Source: Gonocerus acuteangulatus
Taxonomy: Eukaryota > Arthropoda > Insecta > Hemiptera > Coreidae
NCBI GenBank assembly: GCA_946811695.1
Contig: OX328128.1
Coordinates: forward strand, 81,226,917-81,290,916
Length of the DNA stretch: 64,000 nt
Reading direction: 5' to 3'
Shown here one piece after another: positions 54,328 through 64,000 of this stretch (position 1 is its first letter; the number at the start of each line of letters is the position of its first letter). The position numbers and the translations under genes were made by a program. The notes beneath the pieces are model-generated. The model was not told where the DNA came from. It saw only the letters and a list, made by a program, of their open reading frames with translations, and made no database searches.

Positions 54328-54422
54328 ACAAAACAGAAAAAACTCTTAGTTCTTAATAAAAATAAATTTTCAATTCTTAAAACATTTTAAATTTAACACT
54401 GGACGCGTACATAATTATAAAA

Positions 54423-54864
54423 TATTAATACACAGGGCAGCTATACAGGCATCACATAGCACATTGACAGATTGGATGGCATTTGTGGATTGCTCTGCTG
54501 CAATCTGTTCCCAGGCCCATCTAATGCGACTGATGAGGTGCTCTTTTGAGCCAATGTGCTACCTGTAGAACAAATCGTTAATGTGTCCCCATGCGAAGAA
54601 ATCCAAGGGCGTGAGGTCTGAAGATGGAGCCGGGCAAGATACCGGCCCACCACGTCCTATCCAATGCTTTGGATAGTTAGTGTCCAACCAATTACGGCCA
54701 TCCCCGTAGTGGCCTGGACAACCGTCGACTTGGAACCAGCTTCCTAATCTCTGTGCCAAAAGGGCTTCCTTCAAGAACGACAGTTTATTATCGAGGAATG
54801 TGTGGAAACTCTGCATTAAGTCGAGGGTCATAAAATGGATACCTATTATTTCATTATTCGACAC
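54423..54864 (-). pseudogene. Mariner-superfamily transposase, C-terminal catalytic part
   Basis: The minus-strand frame contains FHTFLDNKLSFLKEALLAQR, WFQVDGCPGHY (second catalytic Asp), NWLDTNYPKHWIGRGGPVSC and PSSDLTPLDFFAWGHINDLF (third catalytic acidic position). This is the C-terminal half of the insect-type mariner/Tc1-related transposases. A TAG follows FYR (54559-54561). Beyond it the same frame continues with the expected tail, HLISRIRWAWEQIAAEQ and VLCDACIAAL, so the stop is a mutation in an older gene. The N-terminal DNA-binding part and first Asp are not recognisable. The enzyme would cut and paste element G; this copy cannot. Confidence 0.82.
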
Positions 54865-55089
54865 AAAATCAGAGGCATACTCACTCCTATATATTTGACG
54901 TGGGGGATTAAAGGTGGGGATGAGAGGGCGAGTGGAAAGGTGGCAGATATAACATATACTTCCAATGATTTTTTATATGGCATTACAAAAGAATGGCTTT
55001 ACACAATTTTGATTTAATTTTTTTTGCGTTTTTTTCGGAAACGAAGCAAAAACAAGATATATGCCAAGGGACTTTTTTGGGTGGATACC

Positions 55090-55093
<4 letters not shown>

Positions 55094-55155
<62 letters not shown>

Positions 55156-55707
55156 AGGAAATAAATTGCGTTTCGTCAAATGTCAACAGACCTTGGAGAG
55201 GGAAAGAAATATGTGAATCCATCTAACATTCAGAAAAAAAATCTCGTTGAGTAAAGGTCCTATGTTTTGAATTAATAGCTTATAGCCTAAAAAAAATGAA
55301 AAAAAAATTAAGAAACATCCATTCCATGGCCTGCTTTTTATTTCCAAGAAAAAAAATGTGAGGAAATATCTTTCGCATGCAAAAAAAGAGTGTAAAACTC
55401 TCCTTTGTTAAAAAGTCCGTAGAAAATATTGCCGAGATAAAGTTTGAAAGAGGAGAATGAAATATTAATTATATAATTAAATAAGAAGCATCTTTTGCCG
55501 ACTGTTGGATAATGGAGAGAGTAGGGTTAATACGACTAAGAGTTGGCCACAGCGAGGATAAATCAGGGGACCGACCTTCCCCCTCGCCTTCTCTTGTGGC
55601 CCTCAGTCTAAAGCAGGAGTGGGGGACGGGAGAAAAATTCTTTCTCTCAGCCTGGCCAATATAAAAATCAAGACTCAAAAAGTTTAATACATCTTTGGAA
55701 TTCATTA

Positions 55708-55781
<74 letters not shown>

Positions 55782-55867
55782 TATATAGTGTGTTTAGGTA
55801 TTGGAGCGAGTTTTGTCTTGTGACCAAGACGCCTTGGTGGAGAAGAAGGTTAAGTGGTGATGCGTAA
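55094..55867. other. Unassigned, with two long (TA)n tracts
   Basis: TA tracts at 55094-55151 and 55711-55787. A 78-residue minus-strand frame (55469-55705) is proline/arginine-rich with no known motif. Confidence 0.5.
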
Positions 55868-56790
55868 TTTTTTATTATATATTTTATTTATTTACAGAAA
55901 TATTACAGTCTACAATCATATGTATTATGTAATTTGATATAGGTTACATGACCACGCCTCAGGTGCCACCAGTTGTCAGCCGAATACCTTCCTTGTTAAC
56001 CGAATACCTTCCTTGTTAGTAAGGATTCTAGGATGACCTGGAGATACCTTTCGCCATCCAACCACACCCTGCGACTAGCAGGGAGGATTGATTGGAGGCG
56101 AACAGTCGTGGCCTGTAATATCTTGAGGAGAGAAAATATCCACCGATATCACTCTCAATTAATGTAATTACACTGATTGATCACTCCGCGACACTTCACT
56201 ACCTTAGTAGATCTCAGATCCACTTCCTGTTAAGACATCTTGGTGGTGAGGAAGTATGATTGGTGCTGGATAAGAATTGGGCTGTAGGATTAGGATGATT
56301 GATTAATTTGCAATGGAAGGATGAGAAGCGGCTAGGGATTATATCTTGGACAAAAGGGATATTTAGGTCATTATGGAGGGTGCGATTTGTAACATAATAA
56401 GGAGCATTGACTTTAATAATAAGGTACGTAAGACTTTGGATTGAAATGTTTGGATTCGGTGGATGTTGGAATGCTTGGCTGTCCCCCAGAGTTCTACTCC
56501 GTAAGTCCATATAGGTTTTATTAGTGAGTTGTAGACAGTTAGTTTGTTATGTACGGTTAAGTGTGATGTTCGGTTTAGTAGTCTGTATAGGTGTCCGAAT
56601 CGTCAATTGAGTTCTTGTCGTTTGTGTAGTGTTTGGGTTCCAAGTCAATCGTGAGTCAAAATAAAACCCAAGGTATCGGATGGTATTGTTCATGGGTAAA
56701 GGATTGTTGTTGAAGGAGACAGTAGGACAGATTTTACGTCGAAGAGTGAAGGTTATTTGGTGACATTTTTCATTGTTTATCGTGGTACGC
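55868..56790 (-). pseudogene. Jockey-like LINE 3' part (multiple frameshifts)
   Basis: The minus strand gives, over several frames, EKCHQITFTLRRKICPTVSF, NTIRYLGFYFDSRLTWNPN, RTLGDSQAFQ and NAPYYVTNRTLHNDLNIPF, then VQDIIPSRFSSF and NRKWI. These follow the end of the 37-38 kb reverse transcriptase block by block (KSCHSTFTLRR, IRYLGLILDKRLTWKP, DAPFYVSNLTLHNDLNIPF, RKWP), so it is a related Jockey family. A 3' UTR with an AAATAAAT tail follows (55868-56010). It contains the doublet CCGAATACCTTCCTTGTTA near 55980. The FADD region is absent. Confidence 0.78.
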
Positions 56791-56799
56791 CACTGATAC

Positions 56800-57000
56800 G
56801 TAATTATGGCATGAAGTATTAGAATGATTTCAACATAATAAGGAGCAATGCTTGAATTTCCCCCGATTTTCTATTTTATAGGTCCATATAGGTTATAATA
56901 ATGAGTTGTATCTATGCAGTCAGTTATGAACGGTAAAATGTCATGATGAATTTACAAGTCTGTATAGTTGTCCAAATCGTCTCTTCATTTCGATTTGCAC
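56800..57000 (-). pseudogene. Second, overlapping copy of the same LINE segment
   Basis: GGTCCATATAGGTTATAATA, then GAGTTGTATC and CAAGTCTGTATAGTTGTCC, repeat the 56500-56600 segment with about 20 percent difference. It is a separate degraded fragment or an old duplication. Confidence 0.6.
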
Positions 57001-58192
57001 GTTCTAAGTTGTTTTTAATAGTGTTTTCCTAGAGCGAAGTTTCTTGGGTACCCAGCGAAGTTCCTTGGGTACTAGAGCGAAGTTCCTTGGGTACCTTGGG
57101 AGTGTTATCCGCATAGGGTATTGTCAGGTTCCTGTAGGGACATCTAAAATCTTCGTTTTTCATGAAAAATAACAGGCTGACCCATTTATTAATTAATTAT
57201 TATTTTATTATATTTTGTGGTAGCTTATCATCGTAACTTTGTAGCTATGTAAAAATATAAAAACCGTTAGGTACAATTTCAAGCTTCCGCCCTTGGCTTT
57301 TTAAGTCCCAGAGGGAAGTAAGTTTTTGCGGGAGAATACTGGAAGCCCTAAGATGACTTAGTTAAAACTTTTTAACTCTTCGACTCCTTTGAATAATATA
57401 TTTTGGCGGGAAGGTACATGATGACAGATAGAGGAGCCAAGCCGTCTAGCAACTTCCTCAGAACAACTTGATGTAAGTAAGTCGAGTTTGTCTCAAATCT
57501 CTTGAGAACTACCCTTCCTGATCCCATGAGATGCCCTCCACTTTCTTCTCTCTCATCTTGTAAAAAGTACAATATTATTTACTTACGTAAGTAATTTCAC
57601 ATTTTATATTTCCATCCGTAATTTATTCTCAAAATAGATGGTTATGAGGATTGTGGCGAATACACTCCATGGAAAGGGTAATGAATTCGATAGCGGGTTT
57701 CCGAAGAAAGAAAAAAATACATCCAACAAAGAAAATGGTAGAACATTTAAATAACCCGGTGCTGAAAGGCCTGTCGACGCACTATCGACTGGTCGCCAGC
57801 GATCAAAACATAGGCAACTCGGGCTAGGATACCAAGCCGAGCAAAAGCAAAATAGACCTCGAAGAATTGGTAATAGTAGCGCTACTAATTATAGAGAGGA
57901 AGAAAAATACAAGTAAATCAAAAGAGTGTTGGGTACATCCTTTGTTACAAGAAAGGAGATTAAAAGGAATGTTATAAATATTTTATGAATTCGCTAGGAA
58001 ATACCCTAGTAAATTTTTTAGTGACGCAAGAATGTCTGTGAGCTGGTTTCATGAACTATTGTGTCTCCTGAAATCACATATAACTGGCACAGATACAAAT
58101 ATGCAACTTTGTATTTCTCCGGAAGGGAAATAATTTATAATACTAAGGTAAGTGAGAGCTTCATTATTTTAAAACCGTTTCGTTTTTTAGCA
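57001..58192. other. Unassigned, with a short tandem repeat
   Basis: AGCGAAGTTCCTTGGGTAC occurs three times in 57030-57100. Near 57760-57850, GCACTATCGACTGGTCGCC resembles words at 59850-59880 (GCGCACTTCCGACTGGTC) and may be an end shared by a small repeat. Nothing coding is recognised. Confidence 0.45.
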
Positions 58193-58311
58193 CTTTCCTC
58201 CGAAGGAAAGTAGCTATTGAGGTTGGACTCATGACGGAATTTTTGGAAAATTTCTTCAAATCTTTATCGATCCTACCTAGTAGACACCGAAAATGACCCC
58301 CGTTAAAATTT

Positions 58312-58403
<92 letters not shown>

Positions 58404-59313
58404 CTGTTAACACGATAGCGGCCAGAGTTTTTGTTTTTTCGTCACGAAACTTGGTATATAGCATTCAATTAGCAAACGATTGAACGAGTTCGTTAACCAC
58501 CAAAGCCGGTCCACCGGAAGGGGGGGTTTACCCCAAACTCAAAACACTAATTTGACCATGTCAGCCGTAATATTTGTTATATTTCAACGAAACTTGGTAT
58601 TCGTAGTGGTAATATAGAGAGAAAAGTGAGATATAAAAATGAACTAAATCGGTTCATTAGAAGGGGGGGTTTACTCCGGACCCACAATACCAATTCGCCA
58701 CTACCAGCCGTGATTTTTGGTATATTTCGACGAAACACGGTATTCGTAGTGGTAATCCACAGGTAAATATGTGTTGTAAAAATAAACTAAATCAGTTCAT
58801 TAGAAGGGGGGGGGGTTTACTCCGGACCCAAATTCCTAATATATTCATACCGGTCGTAATTTCTGCTGTATTGTAACGAAACGCGGTATACGTCTTGGGT
58901 AACTCATGAGAAAGAAGTGTTGTAAAAATGAGCTGAATCGGTCAATCGGAAAGCGGGGGTTTAATTTGTAATATATTTCAATAGAAAAGTCCGCCAGACG
59001 AAGGTTCACAAAGCCGCCGCAAGGAGCGCTTTCTACCACTAGAGTGACTGTATCCTGTTCCTGCGATAGATCAAAATACGATAATATGAGGTTTTTTGTA
59101 TTTATTACGTAGTGTAATAGGTACCATGTGTAAACATTACTCTGGAAGCAAATTAATAATTGATCAGTTACTCATTACAAATTTAAAAGAGAACTATTCA
59201 TGTTTTATTTTATTTATGTAGGATATTTTAAGCAAATTGTTCTGGAAAGCAGTCTACACTACCCAAATTCTGAGGAAAGTGCTTAGTTATGCAGCTCCTG
59301 CGTGACGGACTTT
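58193..59313 (+). mobile_element. HINE-like family B, copy B6 (near full length)
   Basis: TTTTTTAGCACTTTCCTCC with hairpin, then a (TC)n-(TA)n-(TG)n compound microsatellite at 58313-58403. TGTCTGTTAACACGATAGCG, three to four tandem sub-units and the full 3' end (GAGGAAAGTGCTTAG, GCAGCTCCTGCG, TGACGGACTTT) follow. The TC and TG runs on either side of TA are unique among the copies here. Confidence 0.88.
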
Positions 59314-59327
59314 ATTTAAATTGTTTA

Positions 59328-59521
59328 CGTCCATTATTATTAACTAAGAATTATAGGACGGGTTATCTATAGGTTACCACTATTTTCTAGCCAGGAGAGG
59401 GCTGATGCCTTTTCTTTTTTCTAAAAAAGAGCCACCACCCCATAGTGGGAATCGAACCCACGACCTTTGGCACGGCGTGTTAAGTGCTCACGCCTTAACA
59501 CTCATGGCTACCAGGCCTCCG
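59328..59521 (-). mobile_element. tRNA-derived SINE, copy 2
   Basis: Minus strand: the head has an A-box-like TAGCCATGAGTGTTAAGGCG (59491-59510) and a B-box TGGGTTCGATTCCC (59446-59460). A GGGGTGGTGGCTCTTTT body and a tail reaching ACGTCCATTATTATTAA follow. Copy 1 is at 12005-12302. The B-box here is closer to the canonical form than in copy 1. Confidence 0.8.
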
Positions 59522-60200
59522 TTTCGTTTTTAGGAATCATTCAGACACGATAAGCTCCGTTCATTTCATTTATTTAGGCACCAGTGTTAAATAAGATATT
59601 TCGGTTGAATGCACCCATAATTCCTATTAAAAAAAAAGATATTTTTTATAATTCTAAGATTTTTACTATTTACAGGATTTCTAACATGATTTATTTTTAA
59701 ATTACCTACCTCGATATTTCGAAACAATCGCACGTTCCATGGTCAAAAGTAGACAGTTGTCAATTAGAGAGCGACCGCCACTACAAGACACGTCACCGAG
59801 TCTCCCGGGGTATCGGCGACCAAGTTTGTAAGCGAATACTTAGGCCTGTTGCGCACTTCCGACTGGTCTCTAACGACTATGACTTTCTAAAGTTTCATTA
59901 GGTGCTTACGATAGTGGTCACCCGTTGCACTGGCGACTCGTCGTGCAGTAGCGATACACAAGCGACTTTCGATCGCTCTCAAAACCTAGCCCTAGTTGCC
60001 TTTATTTTTAGACACCGAAGGACTGGATCGTCGGCAACCAGTTGACAGCGCGTATGATCTCGTTAAAATGCAAATAAATTATTCATTCATAATACAAAAT
60101 GCAACATTAAAACCAGCACTAGATCTTACAAAGGATTTGGTGTTGGTTAAAACTGTTAGTTATTTTGTAAATATCAATCTTTTTACATTTTGGATGTTAT
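59522..60200. other. Unassigned, CGAC-rich patch at 59770-60050
   Basis: A GC-richer patch with many CGACT/AGTCG words stands out from its AT-rich setting and shares words with 57760-57850. It may be a decayed TIR element. No frame is convincing. Confidence 0.4.
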
Positions 60201-60201
60201 T

Positions 60202-60267
60202 AAAAGTCCGACTTGCAGGAACTGTATCATTTTCGCGTTTTTTTTTTGCGCGGTTCCTCCCTCCCTT
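60202..60267 (-). repeat. Family A terminal fragment
   Basis: AAAAGTCCGACTTGCAGGAA at the left is followed after a T-run by GCGCGGTTCCTCCCTCCC. It is the CGGACTTTT end of family A with almost no body. Confidence 0.65.
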
Positions 60268-60657
60268 CATATTATACATAGAATCCTTATTACAAGGAAA
60301 TATTCAGAAGTTGCAATACTTGTTGCTATTTCTTTTTTTTTTTATGCAAATATTTTACCTACTGGATTCAAATCTTCAAGAAAAGTGAGATTTTTGGCTT
60401 TGATATTGCATTCATGCAGAGAAAACGGAAATCCCGTTCACCCCTTTTATCCTCCCATCCTCAATTCTCCCTCCCATCCTTCCGTATTCTATCCTTCCGC
60501 TATCTTCTGTCCCATAAAACCTCTTTATTCGACAGCCTCTATATTTCCCGTGCTATTTCCTTATAATTTCTCGAAATATCTCCCTCTCCCTATTTGACAT
60601 TTTTCTCTCCGTCGAGGAACTTACAGAGGACTTCCCAATTTCTACCACTTCGTTCTT
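60268..60657. other. Unassigned, T/C-rich
   Basis: Pyrimidine-rich sequence on the plus strand. The open frames across 59996-60597 reflect this composition and overlap the family A terminus. Confidence 0.45.
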
Positions 60658-62050
60658 TCACTTACTCTTCCTTAGAGATATTTTGCCATAATATTTGTGC
60701 CTAAAGTCCTTCAGAACTGAAGATACTGCAAGGAAACGGACGGTGTCTTTTACTGATTTTAGTTTACACAAAGCCTTCCAACTTCTACAAAATTCAATCC
60801 ATGCAGTCTAAAATTCTCCGGAAAATAACGGATGCTCCGTTTTATGTCTCCAATTTGACCCTCCATAATGACCTTAATATCCCTTTTATCCTACCTTTAG
60901 CCAAATTCCATTCGAACCTACACGGCCATCCAAACTCCTTAATAAACTCTCTAACCTCCTAGCACATTCCTCACAACCCCATTCGCCGACTGAAACGCAA
61001 GTGGCCAAGAGATCAACTCTAGAAAGTGCATATCTGTGAAAAAATAAATAAATACATTCTGTCTAGTGGATACTACAACTGTGCAGCTTCCCACCTCATG
61101 TACATTCATGTCAATATAATCTTGCAATAATTTACTAGAAATGTATCTTATGCATTGTTGTAAATTCCAAATAAATAAATAAAAAAAAAAAAAAAAAAAG
61201 TTTACACATAGAGCAGCGGGACCTCTCTCCTATTCGCCAAAGCTTTTTATGAAGGTAGAATATCTCTGCTCTTGGTCTTATTTTCAGCCATATTTCATAG
61301 AATCCTTTTTCATCTGTCGTGTACGAAGCGCCACATTCTTGGAATTCGAGATCTTTGTACAGAAGCTTGGACTGTTTACCTTTGACTGAAGGAGGATTAC
61401 CTTTCTCTTTTATCAGGATCCTTTTCATTGAAGCTGCTCTCTTTTCAATGGTTCCGTGAAAAAATCCTTCAATACTCCCACCGGTTTTATGGAAGATACC
61501 ATCCAAATTCTTGTGGCTAGCCCGTTTTATACGCAGAGCTTCATGGGAAAGCGTTTTATGCAAGCGGCGATCTGGCATGCTTAGAATTTCTGCATGTAAG
61601 GGAAATGCATATTTAAAGCCCTTACATGAAGAGTAAACCCGCAAGTCTCAAAGTTCAGTATGTATTTAGAAATGTCAGATGTTAGGCCTAACAGTCGCTT
61701 CATGAAGAATCTATGCACTCGCTCGATGTGCTCGTATTGCTTCCGACCTGCGCTCCGTAGCAAAATATTAACTGAATCTCTTTATCAAATATTTGGGTTT
61801 ACAAGTACTCCTGCAACACCAAGTGCGTCTACGATTGTTTGCAGGCGGACTGGGCCTTTCTGAGGGCAACTCCGGCGTTGAAGCCGGAAGAGTAGTGATG
61901 ATGTGGGCGGTGTAGATGGTCACAAATTCATCCTGACAAGTAGCTCTCAGAAATCTTGACAAACTCTGCCGGGAATCCATTGCACCGTAGCTGATGCACT
62001 AGCTCCTGGTGGGATACGAAGGCCATTTTTTTTGTTATTCCCACCCCCCG
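60658..62050 (-). pseudogene. LINE ORF2 relic, split by a Jockey-like insertion
   Basis: On the minus strand, from about 62030: FVSHQELVHQLRCNGFPAEF, a reverse-transcriptase piece. After stops and a deletion comes KQYEHIERVHRFFMKRLLGL, then ISKYILNFETCGFTL and RRLHKTLSHEALRIKRAS, then a frame reaching RCSMCKL at about 61209. Across the insertion (60771-61198) the same frame resumes at 60760 with KSVKDTVRFLAVSSVLKD, then KYYGKISLRKSK and a stop at 60658. The CSMC...F pattern is the C-terminal cysteine motif of many LINEs. The catalytic core is missing, so the relic was already dead or dying when it was hit. Confidence 0.72.
60761..61208 (+). mobile_element. 5'-truncated Jockey-like LINE copy with 10-bp target duplication
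   Basis: AGTTTACACA flanks the element at 60761-60770 and 61199-61208; the element is 60771-61198. It begins AAGCCTTCCAACTTCTAC, equivalent to the KPSNSYKIQSMQSK-coding stretch of the 37-38 kb copy. It holds the last part of that reverse transcriptase frame (ILRKITDAPFYVSNLTLHND, RLKRKWPRDQL) with a deletion and one in-frame stop. It ends with the same 3' UTR, AATAAATAAAT and an A tail. It is a second, shorter member of the same family on the opposite strand. Confidence 0.9.
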
Positions 62051-62595
62051 AAAAAATGTATTCTGTACATAGAGAGATCCTGGCCAAAGGTTTTGTGACC
62101 TGGAGCTGGACTATCCGACACTCCCCTTCCACTCCTGTATTTAAATCCTTCTTTTCTTTTCTCCGTTCCCTCCTATAAGCCGCCTATCTTTCAATATTTT
62201 GGTATATTCTCGGAAGAACAATCTAACAATTAAGAATTCAAGGAATGGTTGGGAATTGGTTAAGAAGAATTGTAAAATTTTCAGAAAAAGGTATATTTTC
62301 CAGGAAAACGTTTTGGCATTCTGTATGGCAGCAGTCTCCAGTAATAAATGCGTACGGACTGGAGGAAGACCTCGATAATCCATAGGTGACAATGAATAAG
62401 TGGTGTGGTGATCTACGCGGCCCGCGAAGATATTTACAGACTAAAATTTGGCCCAAACATGTCAAAGGTTGCCCATACCTGGGTTAATCCATTTTTGAGT
62501 TTCTTTTTCACCTTCAATTGATTTTTTAATTTGCAATCCGCAGCCGTTGCGAAAAATTAGTTTCCAATTCCATTATTCAAAAAGGAAACGCTATA
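62051..62595. other. Unassigned, with one recurring motif
   Basis: The minus strand at 62302-62340 reads CTGGAGACTGCTGCC, then GCCAAAACGTTTTCC, a decayed member of the recurring 3'-end motif. Nothing else is recognised. Confidence 0.4.
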
Positions 62596-63041
62596 ACTAT
62601 CTACAGTGTTGGGCAAAAATTATTCAGAATGATGAATAAAGATTAATGAATAAATGTATTATTTTATTCATGAATAAAGAATAATTAGTTTTATTCATTA
62701 TTCGTTATTTTGTGAATGAAGTTTATATTTTATTCACAAATTATTCGAATGATCAATCAGAATAAACATATTTTAGTGAATAATGATAGATTTATTATGA
62801 TGTTGGCAGCCGGAAATATGTATATATATGTGTGTTTGAGTAGGATTAATCAGTAGACCAACTAGAAATAAATAATAACGAATGATGAATAATGAATGAT
62901 GAATAACGAATAATGAATAACGAATAATTCTGGGAATAATTCATGATGTTCCTTGTGAATTATTCATCACTCACTAAAAATGTATTTGAATAATCATTCG
63001 AATAATACTTTATTCCAATAATGCCCAACACTGACTATCTA
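62596..63041. mobile_element. hAT-type MITE with 8-bp target duplication
   Basis: The element is 62604-63033 (430 bp). Its ends CAGTGTTGGGCA and TGCCCAACACTG are perfect inverse copies, and ACTATCTA flanks both sides (62596-62603 and 63034-63041). This end sequence and an 8-bp duplication define the hAT superfamily. The inside is a degenerate array of GAATAAT / ATTATTC words in both orientations (for example 62640-62720 and 62870-62930), with no coding sequence. Confidence 0.93.
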
Positions 63042-63852
63042 TATGACTATATATAAACTATATTTATATACAAAAAAAACACAATTGGGTTTCTCCCTTC
63101 ACAATTTTTAGTTAATTTGCACGAATAGGCTTGCGCCACTTAGCACTTGTTGTAGGAGCGTCTGAACCAGCCTTTAATATTTGTCAGTAACCTCCCGTTT
63201 AAGTAAAAAAATCCATTTCCCCAAAGAGAAAGAGTGGCCATGTCCTAAGAGGTCCAACAATCAATACACCACAGCGTCGTCAATATTAAATATCGGAAAA
63301 TAGAAAAATAGAGAAATTAATTTTTCCGCTCAATTCACCTTCTGTCTCTAGCCCATTTATCCTACAATGTTATCATTATTATTTTTTTTTTTTTTTTTTT
63401 TTACTTTTTTAGAGGAGTATCAGGTAAAAATAAAATAAACCGGTTAAAAAAATAAATGTCTATATAATAAAGAATAAAACACTTGGTAATTGAAAAATAA
63501 TAATATTGAACTTCTGAGAATAAATTAAATAATAAATAAACGGTCCACTGCCAGATAACTCAACGAAAGGCCAAAAAAGTCGAACAGAAAATAGGCACCA
63601 CGTTGTCGCACTTTTTATACACAAAACTTAACTTTGGCTAGGTAATTTTCGGGTTACCTCAAAGCCGCGGGAAGAAATTTAAATATTGATAAATTATTGT
63701 GGGACCGGCAACACTGACTAACCCCACGTAACCTTCCCATTGTTGACAGTCAGGTTACGGTGTTGTCAGTCAGTTTACTTTCGTAGTGCTACACTTTTAT
63801 TCCTCAATAAGTTTTCCTGTGCGCTCTACAGAAGTTTTATGTATAAATTGCC
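63042..63852. other. Unassigned, poly-T at 63380-63402
   Basis: AT-rich, no feature recognised apart from the T-run. Confidence 0.45.
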
Positions 63853-64000
63853 TTTTAGCACTTTCCTCCGAAGGAAAGTAGCTATTGAGGTTGGACTCAT
63901 GACGGAATTTTTGAAAAATTTCTTCAAATCTTTATCGATCCTACCTAGTAGACACCGAAAATGACCCCCGTTAAAATTTATATATATCTATATATATATA
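63853..64000 (+). mobile_element. HINE-like family B, copy B7 (cut by window end)
   Basis: TTTTAGCACTTTCCTCCG, hairpin, ATGACCCCCGTTAAAA, then the start of the TA tract. The rest lies beyond the window. Confidence 0.85.

Larger units (their letters stand above)
53991..55093 (-). mobile_element. Mariner-superfamily element G
   Basis: The left end is CACGGTGTCCCCAGAATAAA and the right end GGATACCCTGT. The subterminal stretches also correspond in inverse (CTCGTTTTTTCTTCGGTACC against the inverse of CGGAAACGAAGCAAAAAC). TA microsatellites lie on both sides. At about 1.1 kb with a decayed transposase on the minus strand, it is a dead autonomous-type copy. Possible solitary ends of this family lie near 21414 and 25405. 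Confidence 0.75.

Noticed and set aside
59996..60597. 130- and 135-codon plus-strand frames
   Set aside because: Pyrimidine-rich composition and overlap with a family A terminus explain them; no known motif.

Overview
The window is AT-rich eukaryotic DNA made almost entirely of repeats and transposable elements (TEs), and I could not find an intact host gene. The mix suggests an animal and probably an arthropod: Jockey-like and other LINE remnants, a Gypsy LTR element, mariner-type and hAT DNA transposons, a tRNA-derived SINE, Helentron/HINE-like elements, and a TE-borne domain that I recall as common in arthropod genomes. I cannot name the species.

Layout. 0-2 kb: mariner scrap and a 28-bp minisatellite. 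2-5 kb: HINE-like copy A1, a near-perfect 200-bp hairpin, a short TIR element and a LINE tail. 5-10.5 kb: LINE fragment in inverted repeats, a nonautonomous hAT with an 8-bp target duplication, and HINE-like copies B1 and B2. 11.5-12.3 kb: internally deleted mariner and a SINE. 12.8-17.8 kb: Gypsy element with 155-bp LTRs, frames broken. 19-25.4 kb: B3 (interrupted by a TIR element carrying a conserved unknown domain), B4 and A2. 26.6-28.8 kb: a 110-bp satellite. 30-34.6 kb: nested TIR elements (E/D1) and an A copy inserted in another A copy. 35.9-38.4 kb: LINE RNase H fragment and a 5'-truncated Jockey-like LINE with target-site duplication. 38.6-39.6 kb: 25-bp minisatellite. 41.7-42.2 kb: second D element. 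44 kb: GA-rich tract. 47.2-52 kb: B5 interrupted by A5, then a foldback. 52.8-55.1 kb: a 928-bp foldback and a mariner-superfamily transposase relic among TA runs. 55.9-57 kb: Jockey-like fragments. 58.2-59.5 kb: B6 and a second SINE. 60.7-62 kb: LINE relic split by a truncated Jockey-like copy. 62.6 kb: hAT MITE. The last 150 bp are the start of B7.

The most notable signal is that the two most abundant repeat families, A and B, share one architecture. Read in the same direction, both have a TTTTAGC 5' end with a terminal hairpin, then a (TA)n tract followed by TGTCTGTT, a motif close to ACGAAACTTGGTA, subterminal inverted repeats, and a 3' end with a hairpin finishing in CGGACTTTT. This is the layout described for Helentron-associated nonautonomous elements (HINE/DINE-1 type). 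Nesting (A in B, A in A, Jockey-like LINE in LINE, TIR element in B) gives a relative insertion history. All coordinates were read by eye, and family names rest on motif recognition, not on a search.
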